This document shows positions 15,241 to 23,858 of a stretch of DNA of 64,000 nt, piece after piece (position 1 is the first letter of the stretch; each line of letters starts with the position of its first letter). Source of the DNA: JADZAI01 sp047602465 (GTDB lineage Bacteria; Pseudomonadota; Alphaproteobacteria; Micropepsales; Micropepsaceae); contig JASGHF010000002.1 in NCBI GenBank assembly GCA_047602465.1, positions 434,001 to 498,000 on the forward strand, written 5' to 3'. The notes beneath the pieces are model-generated. The model was not told where the DNA came from, did not search any database, and worked only from the letters and a program-made list of their open reading frames with translations. A program made the position numbers and the translations under genes.

Positions 15241-15804
15241 ATGTCGGAATTCGAATTCATCTTCGCGCTGTTCGGCCTGCTGCTCGGCCTGTCGATCGCC
15301 GAGGTTCTGGGCGGCCTCGCCCGCGCCATCGAAGCGCATCTCAATCCGCGCACCCATGTTCGCATCGGCTGGCTCACCCCGCTGCTCGGCGCCTTCGTGC
15401 TGCTCGACCTGCTCTCCTTCTGGCAGGCGGCCTGGGTGGTGCGCGATCTCGTCGCCGTCTCCAGCCATGCGTTGATGGCGGTCACGGCTTTCGCCAGCGC
15501 CTATTATCTCGCCGCCCATCTGGTCTTTCCGCGCGAAGCCGCCGCCCAGCCCGATTTCGACGATCACTTCTTCCGCATCCGCCGCGTCGTGCTGGGCGTC
15601 ATGCTGGCGCTGCTCTGCTGCCAGGTCGCCTGGTACGCCAGCATTCCCCAGCTCGCGCCCAACCTCACCGCCACGCTGCCGCTCGCGCTCACCATCGTGC
15701 TCGCTGTGTTGATGGTCGCCGCCATGGCGGTCCCCGGCCGCATCTGGTCGACCGTCATCATGGCCGCGCTGGTCGCCCGCTACGTCGTGATCTACCTGCT
15801 CTGA
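15241..15804 (+). CDS. Multi-pass inner-membrane protein
   Basis: A 187-residue hydrophobic protein with about five transmembrane segments (residues about 3-25, 40-62, 72-92, 108-128, 136-158 and a short one at the end). It begins MSEFEFIFALFGLLLGLSIAEVL, with a Glu inside the first membrane segment, and has charged loops HLNPRTHVRIGW and FPREAAAQPDFDDHFFRIRR. The start at 15241 places the first segment at the N-terminus; upstream in-frame sequence is Pro-rich and unlikely. I have seen similar uncharacterised proteins in alphaproteobacteria but know no function. Confidence 0.7.
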   Translation: MSEFEFIFALFGLLLGLSIAEVLGGLARAIEAHLNPRTHVRIGWLTPLLGAFVLLDLLSFWQAAWVVRDLVAVSSHALMAVTAFASAYYLAAHLVFPREAAAQPDFDDHFFRIRRVVLGVMLALLCCQVAWYASIPQLAPNLTATLPLALTIVLAVLMVAAMAVPGRIWSTVIMAALVARYVVIYLL

Positions 15805-15903
15805 TTTTTCCTGATGCGACGTGTCGGGATCGCCCGCAATGGACCGTCCTTGACCTGAAAGCGTTCAATCAAGGAACGCAGCCCTCAGCGAGGAGAGGTT
15901 CCC

Positions 15904-16377
15904 ATGCCCAGCATCCAGCCATTCTTCTGGTACGCGAAGGACGCCGAAGGCGCCGCGCGCTTCTACGTCTCCGTCTTCCCGGATTCCTCGGTCGACCGCG
16001 TCGTCACCATGCCCGGCGACTCGCCCTCAGGCCCGGAAGGCTCGGTCGTCATCGTCGAGTTCACGCTGATGGGTACGCCCATGACGGCGATGACCGCCGG
16101 CCCGCTCGATCCCTTCAACCATGCGGTTTCGCTGTCGGTCTCCTGCGACACCCAGGACGAAATCGACCGCTTCTACGGCGCCCTGCTGGAGGGCGGCGTC
16201 GAGGAGCAATGCGGCTGGGTCCGCGACCGCTATGGCCTCTGCTGGCAGATCGTCCCGGCAATGATGTCGGAACTTTATGCCAGCACCGACCGCGCCGCCG
16301 GCCGTCGCGCCGCAGAAGCGATGATGGGCATGAAAAAGCTCGATATCGCGGCCCTAAGAGCGGCCTTCGAAGGCTGA
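15904..16377 (+). CDS. VOC family protein (PhnB/3-demethylubiquinone-methyltransferase-like)
   Basis: A 157-residue protein of the vicinal-oxygen-chelate fold. It begins with the typical IQPFFWYAKDAEGAARFYVSVFPDS, continues with FTLMGTPMTAMTAGP and FNHAVSLSVSCDTQDEIDRFY, and ends with GWVRDRYGLCWQIVP. This pattern is the PhnB-like group, often mis-named methyltransferase; the real reaction is unknown. A C-terminal helical extension (KKLDIAALRAAFEG) is common in this group. GAGGAGAGG precedes the start. Confidence 0.85.
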   Translation: MPSIQPFFWYAKDAEGAARFYVSVFPDSSVDRVVTMPGDSPSGPEGSVVIVEFTLMGTPMTAMTAGPLDPFNHAVSLSVSCDTQDEIDRFYGALLEGGVEEQCGWVRDRYGLCWQIVPAMMSELYASTDRAAGRRAAEAMMGMKKLDIAALRAAFEG

Positions 16378-16405
16378 CCGGCCGCCTCCCGATCACGGCC
16401 CAAAA

Positions 16406-16500
16406 GTGACCTGGCGCACATATTGATTTCCGTTGTGATTTACGTCACACATGAATCGGCCGTGATCGTGTTTTCTGCCCCCAGATGTGATTTGGCGCAC
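16406..16500 (+). promoter_or_regulatory. Control region of the CRP-like gene: CRP site and two direct repeats
   Basis: TGTGA-TTTACG-TCACA at 16434-16449 is a perfect CRP palindrome. On each side lies one copy of GTGAyyTGGCGCAC (16406-16419 and 16487-16500), 81 bases apart. The regulator starts at 16520. The CRP-like site suggests autoregulation; the flanking repeats may bind the same or another regulator. Confidence 0.65.
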
Positions 16501-16519
16501 GCGCCACTTGGGGGATGCA

Positions 16520-17299
16520 ATGCTGGATATCGTGACGATGACATCGGAAAACGCGCAACAGGGCGTTTCCACAACCCTTGAGCCGGCCCACGGCTCCGAA
16601 GGCCGCGCTGCGCTGGCCGAGTTCCCGCTTTTCAAGGGCACACCCGCAGCCACGCTCGATCTGATCCTGCGTCACGCCAATCTTCGCCGCTGCGTGGCGG
16701 ACGAGGAAATCCTCAGCCGCGACGAGCAGGCGGGCGATGTCTATTTCGTTCTCCGGGGCGAAGTGCGGATCGTGAACTACTCGGCCTCGGGCCGTGAGGT
16801 CGCCTACGCGATCATCCCGGCCGGCGGCTATTTCGGCGAACTTTCGGCCATCGACGGCCGCCCCCGCTCGGCCAACGTGCTGGCCGTGGAGGACTGCCTC
16901 CTCGCGACCCTCACCCCGGCCGCCTTCAAGGAATTGCTGGCCAGCGACCCCGACGTCTCGGCCAAGGTGATGCAGAAGCTCGTCCGCATCATCCGCTCGG
17001 CCGACGACCGCATTCTCGATCTCGCGACGCTCTCGGCCTACCAGCGCGTCTATGTCGAGGTTCTGCGCATGAAGAAGCCGGACCCGGTGCGCCCGAACTC
17101 CTGGCTCATCTACCCGCTGCCGACCCAGGCGCAGATCGCGGCGCTCGCCTCGACCACGCGCGAAACCGTCGCCCGCGTGCTGTCGCAGCTGAACCACGAC
17201 CACATCGCGGAACGGAAATCGAAGACGCTCTATATCCGCGATCTCGCCAAGCTCCAGGCGCTCGCCGCCAAGAGCCAGCCCGACGGCAAGATGAACTAG
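16520..17299 (+). CDS. Crp/Fnr family transcriptional regulator, CRP-like
   Basis: A 259-residue regulator. Residues about 35-150 form a cyclic-nucleotide-binding jelly roll, with GGYFGELSAIDGRPRSANV, which holds the Glu and Arg that contact the cyclic nucleotide phosphate in CRP. A dimer helix (residues about 150-185) follows, then a winged HTH (TQAQIAALASTTRETVARVLSQL, about 205-227). There is no FNR-type cysteine cluster, so it is not an iron-sulfur oxygen sensor. The ATG at 16520 follows GGGGG by a suitable distance; an upstream GTG at 16487 lies in a direct repeat. A perfect CRP palindrome lies about 70 bases upstream. Confidence 0.85.
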   Translation: MLDIVTMTSENAQQGVSTTLEPAHGSEGRAALAEFPLFKGTPAATLDLILRHANLRRCVADEEILSRDEQAGDVYFVLRGEVRIVNYSASGREVAYAIIPAGGYFGELSAIDGRPRSANVLAVEDCLLATLTPAAFKELLASDPDVSAKVMQKLVRIIRSADDRILDLATLSAYQRVYVEVLRMKKPDPVRPNSWLIYPLPTQAQIAALASTTRETVARVLSQLNHDHIAERKSKTLYIRDLAKLQALAAKSQPDGKMN

Positions 17300-17330
17300 C
17301 CCTCGCCGGTTCTTTCGCTAGACTTTGCAG

Positions 17331-17356
17331 CGCCGGCGGTCATTCCGCCGGCGTTT
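17331..17356 (+). terminator. Hairpin after the CRP-like gene
   Basis: CGCCGGCGG and CCGCCGGCG form a perfect 9-bp stem with loop TCATT, followed by TTT. It lies 32 bases after the stop at 17299 and just before the serine hydrolase start at 17371. Confidence 0.65.
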
Positions 17357-17370
17357 GCATGCGAGGCGAG

Positions 17371-18423
17371 ATGACTGGCCTGCCCCACCTGCCCGCTTTC
17401 GGCGCCGACGCCGCCTGGCCCGATCGTGACTGGGCGCGTGAGAAACTCCCGGCCTCGGCCGATGCCGACACGCTCGACGCCCTCGTCAGCCACGCTTTCT
17501 CGCCCGCCAGCCATACCGGCATGGGCGAAACCCACGCCTTCATCGCGATCCACAAGGGCCGCATCGTCGCGGAACGCTATCTCGGCGGCGCCTACACGCC
17601 CGACGCCACCTATCCGTCCTGGTCGATGGCGAAATCGATCACCCAGCTTCTCACCGGCTTCCTCGTCGCTGAAGGCAAGGTCGACGCCGCCGCGCCCTTC
17701 GATGCGCCGGAATGGCGCGAACCCGGCGACCCGCGCGCCACGATCTCCTGGACCGACCTGCTCCAGATGGCGAGCGGCCTCACCTTCCGCGAGGACTATA
17801 TCGACGGCGGCGTCTCCGACGTCATCGAGATGCTGTTCGCGTCCGGCGCCGGCGATATGGGCGCCTTCGCCGCGTCCAAACCGCTCGAAGCCCCTCCCGG
17901 CACGCGCTTCAACTACGCCAGCGGCACCACCAACATCCTCGCCCGCGCGCTCAAGGATCTGGTGGGCGGCGGCGAGGCCGGCATGAGGGCCTTCATGCAG
18001 ACGCGCCTGTTCGGCCCGCTCGGCATCGAAAAAAAGATTCCCAAATTCGACGGAAGCGGCACCTTCATCGGCTCGTCCTACTGCTTCATGCGCGCGGAAG
18101 ACTTCGCCCGCTTCGGCCTGCTCGCCCTGCGCGGCGGCAACTGGCGGGGCCAGCAGATCCTTCCGAAATCGTGGATCGACTTCGCCCGCACGCCCGGCCC
18201 TGCCCAGCCGGAAGACGGCCGGGGGTATGGCGCGCAGTGGTGGCTCAACATGTTCTCGCCCGGCGGCTTCTCGATGAACGGCTATGAAGGCCAATGGGTC
18301 GCCTGCTGCCCGCATCGCGACCTCATTCTCGTGCGCCACGGCAAATCGACCAACGGACCGGATGCGCTCCGCCAGGACGCCGCGCGCGACTGGTTGATCG
18401 CCGCCATGGCGGTCTTCGACTGA
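17371..18423 (+). CDS. Serine hydrolase, beta-lactamase class C family
   Basis: A 350-residue protein of the class C beta-lactamase/penicillin-binding fold, similar to 6-aminohexanoate-oligomer hydrolases and esterases. SMAK (SxxK, nucleophile Ser and Lys) lies near residue 90 and YAS (YxS/N) near 185; RHGKSTNG near the C-terminus is in place of the KTG box. There is no signal peptide, so it is probably cytosolic. The start at 17371 has GAGG upstream; ATG 17359 is an alternative four codons earlier. Substrate unknown (ester, amide or amino acid ester). It is convergent with another serine hydrolase of the same superfamily at 18429. Confidence 0.8.
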   Translation: MTGLPHLPAFGADAAWPDRDWAREKLPASADADTLDALVSHAFSPASHTGMGETHAFIAIHKGRIVAERYLGGAYTPDATYPSWSMAKSITQLLTGFLVAEGKVDAAAPFDAPEWREPGDPRATISWTDLLQMASGLTFREDYIDGGVSDVIEMLFASGAGDMGAFAASKPLEAPPGTRFNYASGTTNILARALKDLVGGGEAGMRAFMQTRLFGPLGIEKKIPKFDGSGTFIGSSYCFMRAEDFARFGLLALRGGNWRGQQILPKSWIDFARTPGPAQPEDGRGYGAQWWLNMFSPGGFSMNGYEGQWVACCPHRDLILVRHGKSTNGPDALRQDAARDWLIAAMAVFD

Positions 18424-18428
18424 CCGTC

Positions 18429-19523
18429 CTAGACCGGCGCGTAGGTTTCCTTCAGCACTTGCGCCAGCGCCTGACACGCCTTCGCGCCCCCCGAGGTTTC
18501 GTCATTCGACATCGTCGCGATGGCGATGCCGCGCACCGGCGCGATCATCGCAGTCGCGTGCCACATGACGTTCGATCCCTCATGCATCAGCACCGGCCCC
18601 TGCGCCCAGGGCCGCGCCGCCACCAGACCCCAGCCGCGGCGATAGCGCTCGCCATCGGCCGGCGGCGCCGTCATCGCGGCGACGGCTCCGGCGCTCAGCC
18701 AGCCGTCGCCGCCCTTCATGATCATCTGCAGCCACTTGCCATAGTCGCCCAGCGCGACATGCACCGTCCCCGCCGGGCCGAGCGCCGCCGGGTTGTCCGC
18801 AAACGGTCCCGGCTCCATCGGCCGTCCGCCCATATGCCCCCATGGCGCGGGATCGGCCGGCGCGCCGAACCCGGCGCTCGCCATGCCCAGCGGCGCGAAC
18901 AGCTCCGCCTTCATCACATCTTCCCACGCCATGCCCGTCGCCTGCTCGATCGCCGCACCCAGCACGATGAAATTGATGTTGCCATACGCGAACGTACCGG
19001 CCTGCCCCGGCGGAGGCGCGCCCAGCGCCTTCGCCGCCAGCGCGGCGCGCTGCTCGGTCATCGGGCGCTTGTCGCCGCGCGCCGTCATCAGCCAGTCGCG
19101 CCCGATCACCGCCATATCCAGCAGACCGGCCCGATGCCCCGACAGATCGTCGGCCGTCAGACCGCTCAACGCCGGATCGATCGTCATGCCGGGAAACAGT
19201 TCGGCCAGTGTCGCCCCGGCCTTGATCCGTCCCTGCTCCACCAGCCGCTGAAACACCGCCGCCGTCATCGCCTTGGTGTTCGATCCCAGATGCCAGCGAT
19301 CCTCCGTCGCCACCTTGTTGTCCGACCCCGTCTGCCGCACGCCCGCAACGCCGAGGAACAGCGTCTCCATCGGCGTGAACACGGCCCCCGCCAACGCCGG
19401 GGCGCCGCTGCCCGTCAGCGCCGACGCGACCGGATCGGCGCCATCAGCCGCCCAAACCCGTCCAAGGCCCCATCCCGCCAAAGGCGAAGCCGCCAGCACT
19501 TTAAGAAGCGTCCGCCGATCCAT
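18429..19523 (-). CDS. Exported serine hydrolase, beta-lactamase class C family
   Basis: A 364-residue protein. The N-terminus MDRRTLLKVLAASPLAGWGLGRVWA has a twin-arginine-like motif and a signal-anchor region, so it is probably exported by Tat or Sec. SNTK (SxxK) lies near residue 80 and YGN (YxN) near 178; HEGSNVMWHATAM near the C-terminus fits the third motif region. It differs from the convergent serine hydrolase at 17371, so it is not a simple duplicate. Physiological substrate unknown. The first ATG (19568) adds 15 residues that break the signal peptide; I chose 19523. Confidence 0.8.
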   Translation of the reverse strand: MDRRTLLKVLAASPLAGWGLGRVWAADGADPVASALTGSGAPALAGAVFTPMETLFLGVAGVRQTGSDNKVATEDRWHLGSNTKAMTAAVFQRLVEQGRIKAGATLAELFPGMTIDPALSGLTADDLSGHRAGLLDMAVIGRDWLMTARGDKRPMTEQRAALAAKALGAPPPGQAGTFAYGNINFIVLGAAIEQATGMAWEDVMKAELFAPLGMASAGFGAPADPAPWGHMGGRPMEPGPFADNPAALGPAGTVHVALGDYGKWLQMIMKGGDGWLSAGAVAAMTAPPADGERYRRGWGLVAARPWAQGPVLMHEGSNVMWHATAMIAPVRGIAIATMSNDETSGGAKACQALAQVLKETYAPV

Positions 19524-19633
19524 CGCCGTCCCTTGATCTTCCGCACATCCGCCACGCGCCTGCGCCAAGACGCCGCGTGCGCTGCGGTCCCTGTTGGGCT
19601 AATCGCATCCTATCTCTGGGGAGACTATTCGCT

Positions 19634-20170
19634 GTGATCAAGATCATCGCCGCTGCGGCGGCCTTCGCCGCCCTGGCCGTCAGCGCCGCCAGCGCCAAGG
19701 ACTGCTCCGGCATCGCCGGCACTAACTGGCCGGCCATCAAAGGCTACTCCATCGGCGCCATCGCGGGCGGACCGGACTGCCAGAAGGCGGTCGCGCTCAT
19801 CGTCATTCGCGATGCCGACGGCAACCCCGTCTATCACGAGAGCTATGTCGCCGAGTACGTCATGGTCCTCGCCGGCGCGCAGAACAGCGACGAGTTGACC
19901 AAGGCGCTGAAGGACTGGATCAGCACGTCGGACCAGCAATTCAAGACGACCGCCGATCTTCCCGAATGGAAGGCTGGCGAAGACCAGCCGATGCTCGGCG
20001 AGTTCGCCTTCTATCCCGAAGAGGGCATGGATCGCGACACGTATGAAAAGATCCGCGCCGCCAAGACGCCCGCGTTCAGCTATGTGCAGGGCATGGAGAG
20101 CATCGCCGTCATCACCGTCGATCCGGAAGCCGGCGTCGTCGCCATCGGCGCCCAGTCGTTCCCGGGCTGA
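19634..20170 (+). CDS. Secreted hypothetical protein
   Basis: A 178-residue protein with a signal peptide (VIKIIAAAAAFAALAVSAASA-KD). The mature part reads as a mixed alpha/beta domain: CSGIAGTNWPAIKGYSIGAIAGGPDC (with two Cys), then ALIVIRDADGNPVYHESYVAEYVMVLAGAQN...DELTKALKDWI and a C-terminal AVITVDPEAGVVAIGAQSFPG. I do not recognise the family. GTG at 19634 with GGGGAG ten bases upstream gives the best signal peptide. The next gene (cinA-type) begins eight bases after its stop, so they are probably co-transcribed. Confidence 0.65.
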   Translation: MIKIIAAAAAFAALAVSAASAKDCSGIAGTNWPAIKGYSIGAIAGGPDCQKAVALIVIRDADGNPVYHESYVAEYVMVLAGAQNSDELTKALKDWISTSDQQFKTTADLPEWKAGEDQPMLGEFAFYPEEGMDRDTYEKIRAAKTPAFSYVQGMESIAVITVDPEAGVVAIGAQSFPG

Positions 20171-20178
20171 CCTCACCC

Positions 20179-20676
20179 ATGCGCGACCTTCTCCGTCTCG
20201 GCGCCCGCGCCGGTGAATTGCTGAAAGCCCGCAAGGAGAAGATCGCGGTCGGCGAAACCTCGGCAGGCGGCCTCATCTCGGCCGCCCTCCTCGCCGTCCC
20301 CGGCGCGTCTGAATACTTCGCGGGCGGCGCCGTCACCTATTCGCCGCGCGCCGTGCGCGGCCTGCTCGATCTCACTTTCGACGAACTCCGCGCCAAAGGC
20401 ATCCGCTCCTCGTCGGAGCCGTATGCCGAGATCCTCGCCGAGACGATCCGTCAGAAGCATGGCGGTGTCGCCTGGGGACTGTCGGAAACCGGCGCCGCCG
20501 GCCCGCATGGGAACGGTTACGGCGATCCCGCCGGCCACACCTGCATCGCCGTCGCCGGCCGGATGCAGGCGGTCCGCACCATCCGCACCGGTCTTTCAGA
20601 TCGCGTCGAAAACATGTGGCTCTTCACCGAAGCCGCTCTGGCGCTGCTCGTCGAAAGCCTCGAAGCCGCGCCGTGA
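20179..20676 (+). CDS. CinA-family protein, nicotinamide-nucleotide amidohydrolase (PncC) domain
   Basis: A 165-residue protein that is only the C-terminal domain of CinA. It probably converts NMN to nicotinate mononucleotide in pyridine nucleotide recycling. VGETSAGGLISAALLAVPGASEYFAGGAVTYS corresponds to the conserved ESxTGG/TYS signature. GLSETGAAGPHG and GHTCIAVAG are also typical. The N-terminal (molybdopterin-binding-like) CinA domain is encoded separately at 41809. There is no signal peptide. Confidence 0.85.
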   Translation: MRDLLRLGARAGELLKARKEKIAVGETSAGGLISAALLAVPGASEYFAGGAVTYSPRAVRGLLDLTFDELRAKGIRSSSEPYAEILAETIRQKHGGVAWGLSETGAAGPHGNGYGDPAGHTCIAVAGRMQAVRTIRTGLSDRVENMWLFTEAALALLVESLEAAP

Positions 20677-20709
20677 CGGGCGGCTGCCGCCGGGGCAGCC
20701 GCCGCCGTC

Positions 20710-21831
20710 TCAACCCGCCAGCGCCTCGTCCGCGCTGATGCTCGGCAGGTTCTGCGCTTCGCCCACTGCGGCATAGGTCAGGCGTCCGTGATGGACGTTC
20801 AGTCCCGCCTTCAGATGCGGATTGTCCTGCAACGCCTTTTTATAGCCCTTGTCGGCCAGCGCCACCGTGAAGGGCAGCGTCGCGTTGTTGAGCGCGAAGG
20901 TCGAGGTGCGCGCCACGCCGCCCGGCATGTTCGCGACGCAGTAGTGCACAACGCCGTCCACCTTGTAGGTCGGGTCGGCATGGGTGGTCGCATGGGCCGT
21001 CTCGGCGCAGCCGCCCTGATCGATGGCGACATCCACGATCACCGAGCCGGGCCGCATCTGGCTCACCATCTTGCGGGTGATGAGCTTCGGCGCTTCCGCG
21101 CCCGGCACCAGCACCGCGCCGACCACCAGATCGGCCTCCAGCACATGGCTTTCGATGGCGTCATAGGTCGAATAGATGGTGTTCAGCTTCGCCCCGAACT
21201 GCTGGTCCAGCTCGGCGAGGCGCGGCAGCGATTTGTCGATCACCGTCACATGCGCTTCCAGGCCCATCGCCATGCGCGCCGCATTCGCGCCCACCACGCC
21301 GCCGCCGATGATCACCACCTTCGCCGCCGGCACGCCCGGCACGCCGCCCAGCAGCATGCCGCGTCCGCCCTGCGTCACCTCAAGGCAGTGCGCGCCCGCC
21401 TGGATCGACATGCGGCCGGCCACTTCCGACATCGGCGCCAGCAGCGGCAACCCGCCGCGCGCATCCGTCACCGTCTCATAGGCGATGGCGACGCATTTCG
21501 ATTTGATCAGCGCCTCGGTCTGCTCCGGATCGGGCGCGAGGTGGAGATAGGTGAACAGCACCTGCCCCTCGCGCAGCATGGCTGTCTCGCTCGGCTGCGG
21601 CTCCTTCACCTTCACGATCATGTCGGCGCGCGCGAAAATCTCTTCCGCGCTGCCCACGATCTCCGCGCCCACCTGGCGGTAGAAATCGTCGGTCAGGCCG
21701 ATGGCCGCACCGGCATTCGTCTGCACCATCACCTTGTGGCCATGGACGATCAGCTCGCGCACGGCGCTGGGCGTCATGCCGACGCGATACTCATGAACCT
21801 TGATCTCTTTCGGAACGCCGATGAGCATCAT
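20710..21831 (-). CDS. ald: Alanine dehydrogenase
   Basis: A 373-residue NAD-dependent L-alanine dehydrogenase, which interconverts alanine with pyruvate and ammonia. MLIGVPKEIKVHEYRVGMTPSAVRELI is the family start. The Lys of VKVKEPQP near residue 75 and the His of YLHLAPDPEQ near 96 are catalytic positions. VVIIGGGVVGANAARMAMGLEAHVTVIDK (about 170-198) is the Rossmann loop. The start follows AGGAG. It overlaps the stop of the phosphatase gene upstream (ATGA), so it is the last gene of a three-gene operon with the omega-transaminase. In that setting it regenerates pyruvate from the alanine the transaminase makes. Confidence 0.95.
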   Translation of the reverse strand: MMLIGVPKEIKVHEYRVGMTPSAVRELIVHGHKVMVQTNAGAAIGLTDDFYRQVGAEIVGSAEEIFARADMIVKVKEPQPSETAMLREGQVLFTYLHLAPDPEQTEALIKSKCVAIAYETVTDARGGLPLLAPMSEVAGRMSIQAGAHCLEVTQGGRGMLLGGVPGVPAAKVVIIGGGVVGANAARMAMGLEAHVTVIDKSLPRLAELDQQFGAKLNTIYSTYDAIESHVLEADLVVGAVLVPGAEAPKLITRKMVSQMRPGSVIVDVAIDQGGCAETAHATTHADPTYKVDGVVHYCVANMPGGVARTSTFALNNATLPFTVALADKGYKKALQDNPHLKAGLNVHHGRLTYAAVGEAQNLPSISADEALAG

Positions 21832-22469
21832 TCATCTCCTGAAACGGCGGGCCCGATGCCGCCTGAACTAATCTCGCAACCTAGCATCCCGACCGCGTCA
21901 TGCTCTAGCGGCAGCCAACGATGCAGGACGTGGCTAGAGGCCGAATCGAAGGCGAAGACATTGCCCCCGCCCTGGGGCTGGTCCAGCGCCCGTGAAATCG
22001 GCAGGCCCAGCCATGCCGTCATCAGCAGCGTCCCCACCGCGCCATGCCCGACGAACAGCAGATCGCCACCCGCTGCGCGCTCCGCCAGCACGGCCTGCGC
22101 GGCCGAGACGATCCGTGCCTGCGCCGCCCCTGCCGTTTCCCAGCCTGCGATGCTCTCATCGGGATGCGCGAAGAACCGGTCCGCCGTGATCTCGAACGCA
22201 TCCGGCGCCAGGAACCCGGTCGCCGAACGGTCGTTCTCGCCCATATCGGCCCGCGCCTCGGGCGTCACGCCCAGCACCGCGCCGATGATCGCAGCCGTCT
22301 CGATGGCCTTTGTCTCCCCGGACGACACGATGCGCCGGACATTTGCGACCCACCCCGCGCGCGCCGCCACCTCCGCCCGCGCGCGCCCGACCGCACTCAA
22401 CGGCCAGCGCGGCACCGGCACCGCCGGGTCGATCGCGACCTGCGGATGCGTCAGATAAAGGACACGCAA
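21828..22469 (-). CDS. Histidine phosphatase superfamily protein with THP instead of RHG
   Basis: A 213-residue protein with the general plan of phosphoglycerate-mutase-like phosphatases. It starts LRVLYLTHPQVAIDPAVPVPRWPLSAVGRARAE. The usual RHG at the active-site His is THP, so the catalytic His is kept but the first Arg is lost. The second His is in LLFVGHGAVGTLL, and SSGETKAIETA replaces the SDLxRAxQTA segment. The start is a TTG at 22469, four bases past the stop of the transaminase gene. Its own stop overlaps the ald start, so it lies inside the operon. Whether it is still a phosphatase is open. Confidence 0.75.
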   Translation of the reverse strand: MRVLYLTHPQVAIDPAVPVPRWPLSAVGRARAEVAARAGWVANVRRIVSSGETKAIETAAIIGAVLGVTPEARADMGENDRSATGFLAPDAFEITADRFFAHPDESIAGWETAGAAQARIVSAAQAVLAERAAGGDLLFVGHGAVGTLLMTAWLGLPISRALDQPQGGGNVFAFDSASSHVLHRWLPLEHDAVGMLGCEISSGGIGPAVSGDE

Positions 22470-22473
22470 AGGC

Positions 22474-23793
22474 TCAGGCCGCCAGCGACTCGCCGACCTT
22501 GCCGAACATCTCGTCGACATGCGCCTTCTCGGCGATCAGCGGCGGCGAGAAGGCCAGCGTATCGCCCGACACGCGGCACATCACATCCTTGTCGAAGAAC
22601 AGATGCTTCATCAGCTCGAAGCCGCGCTTGCCCGGCGCGCCCTCGACGGGATCGAGATCGATCGCCGCCGCCAGTCCGATATTGCGGATATCGGCGACGC
22701 CCGGTTTGCCCTTCAGGCTGTGAACCGCCTCGCCGAAATAGCCCTCCAGCGCCGCCGCGCGCTCGAACAGCCCTTCGTCGCGATAGACGTCCAGCGTCGC
22801 GCAGGCCGCCGCCGCCGCGATCGGATGGCCCGAATAGGTGTAGCCGTGGAACATGTCGATCGCATGGTCCGGCCCGGTCATGAACTGCTGATAGATGCGC
22901 TTGTCGACCAGCACGCCGCCCATCGGCACCGCGCCGGAGGTGACGCCCTTGGCGAAGGTCAGCAGGTCCGGCGTCACGCCGAAGCGTTCGGCGGCGAAGG
23001 CGGAACCCAGGCGGCCGAACCCGGTGATGACCTCATCGAAGATCAGCAGGATGCCGTGCTTGGTGGCGATGGCGCGCAGCTTCTCCAGATAGCCCTTGGG
23101 CGGCGGCAGAACGCCGGTCGATCCCGCCATCGGCTCCACGATCACCGCCGCGATGGTCGAGGCGTCGTGCAGCGCGACCAGCTTCTCCAGCTCGTCGGCC
23201 AGATGCGCGCCCCATTCCGGCTGCCCGTTGGTGAAGCGCTGCTCGGCGCGGTTATAGGTCGCGGGCAGGTGATCGGCCTGGAAGGTGAGCGCGTTGAACC
23301 ATTTCTTGTTGTTGACGAGACCGCCCGCCGAAATGCCGGTCATGCCGACGCCGTGATAGGCGCGCTCGCGGCCGATGATGCGGGTGCGCGTGCCCTCGCC
23401 GCGCGCGCGGTGCCAGGCGACGGCGATCTTCACCGCCGTGTCGGTCGATTCAGAACCCGAGTTGGTGAAGAACACATGGTCGAGGCCCGCCGGGGCCAGC
23501 GCCGCGATGCGCGCCGCCGCCTCGAACGCGGCCGGGTGCCCGAACTGGAAGGTCGGCGCGAAATCCAGCGTCGCCGCCGCCTTGGCGATCGCGTCCACGA
23601 TGGGTTTGCGGCAATGCCCGGCATTGGCGCACCACAAGCCCGCCGATGCGTCCAGGATCTTGCGGCCGTCTTGGTCGAAATAATACATGCCCTCGGCGCG
23701 CGCGAGCATGCGCGGACGCTTCTTGAACTCGGTGTTCGGCGTGAACGGAAGCCAGAAGGCGTCGAGTTGATTGGTCGTGAGCTGGGCTGTCAT
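22474..23793 (-). CDS. Class III omega-aminotransferase (beta-alanine/omega-amino acid:pyruvate type)
   Basis: A 439-residue PLP enzyme. It begins FWLPFTPNTEFKKRPRML, typical of the omega-amino acid:pyruvate group. The PLP-binding motifs are FTNSGSESTDTA (about residue 115), IFDEVITGFGRLG (about 256) and the Schiff-base Lys in LLTFAKGVTSGAVP (about 288). It would transfer an amino group from beta-alanine or another amine to pyruvate, giving L-alanine. First gene of an operon with a histidine-phosphatase-like gene and ald, which would recycle the alanine to pyruvate. Confidence 0.9.
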   Translation of the reverse strand: MTAQLTTNQLDAFWLPFTPNTEFKKRPRMLARAEGMYYFDQDGRKILDASAGLWCANAGHCRKPIVDAIAKAAATLDFAPTFQFGHPAAFEAAARIAALAPAGLDHVFFTNSGSESTDTAVKIAVAWHRARGEGTRTRIIGRERAYHGVGMTGISAGGLVNNKKWFNALTFQADHLPATYNRAEQRFTNGQPEWGAHLADELEKLVALHDASTIAAVIVEPMAGSTGVLPPPKGYLEKLRAIATKHGILLIFDEVITGFGRLGSAFAAERFGVTPDLLTFAKGVTSGAVPMGGVLVDKRIYQQFMTGPDHAIDMFHGYTYSGHPIAAAAACATLDVYRDEGLFERAAALEGYFGEAVHSLKGKPGVADIRNIGLAAAIDLDPVEGAPGKRGFELMKHLFFDKDVMCRVSGDTLAFSPPLIAEKAHVDEMFGKVGESLAA

Positions 23794-23858
23794 GGGTCCG
23801 CCGGAAAAGAACGCGGCGGCAGTCTAGCCACGCACCGGAACGGAAACCACACCCAAGC

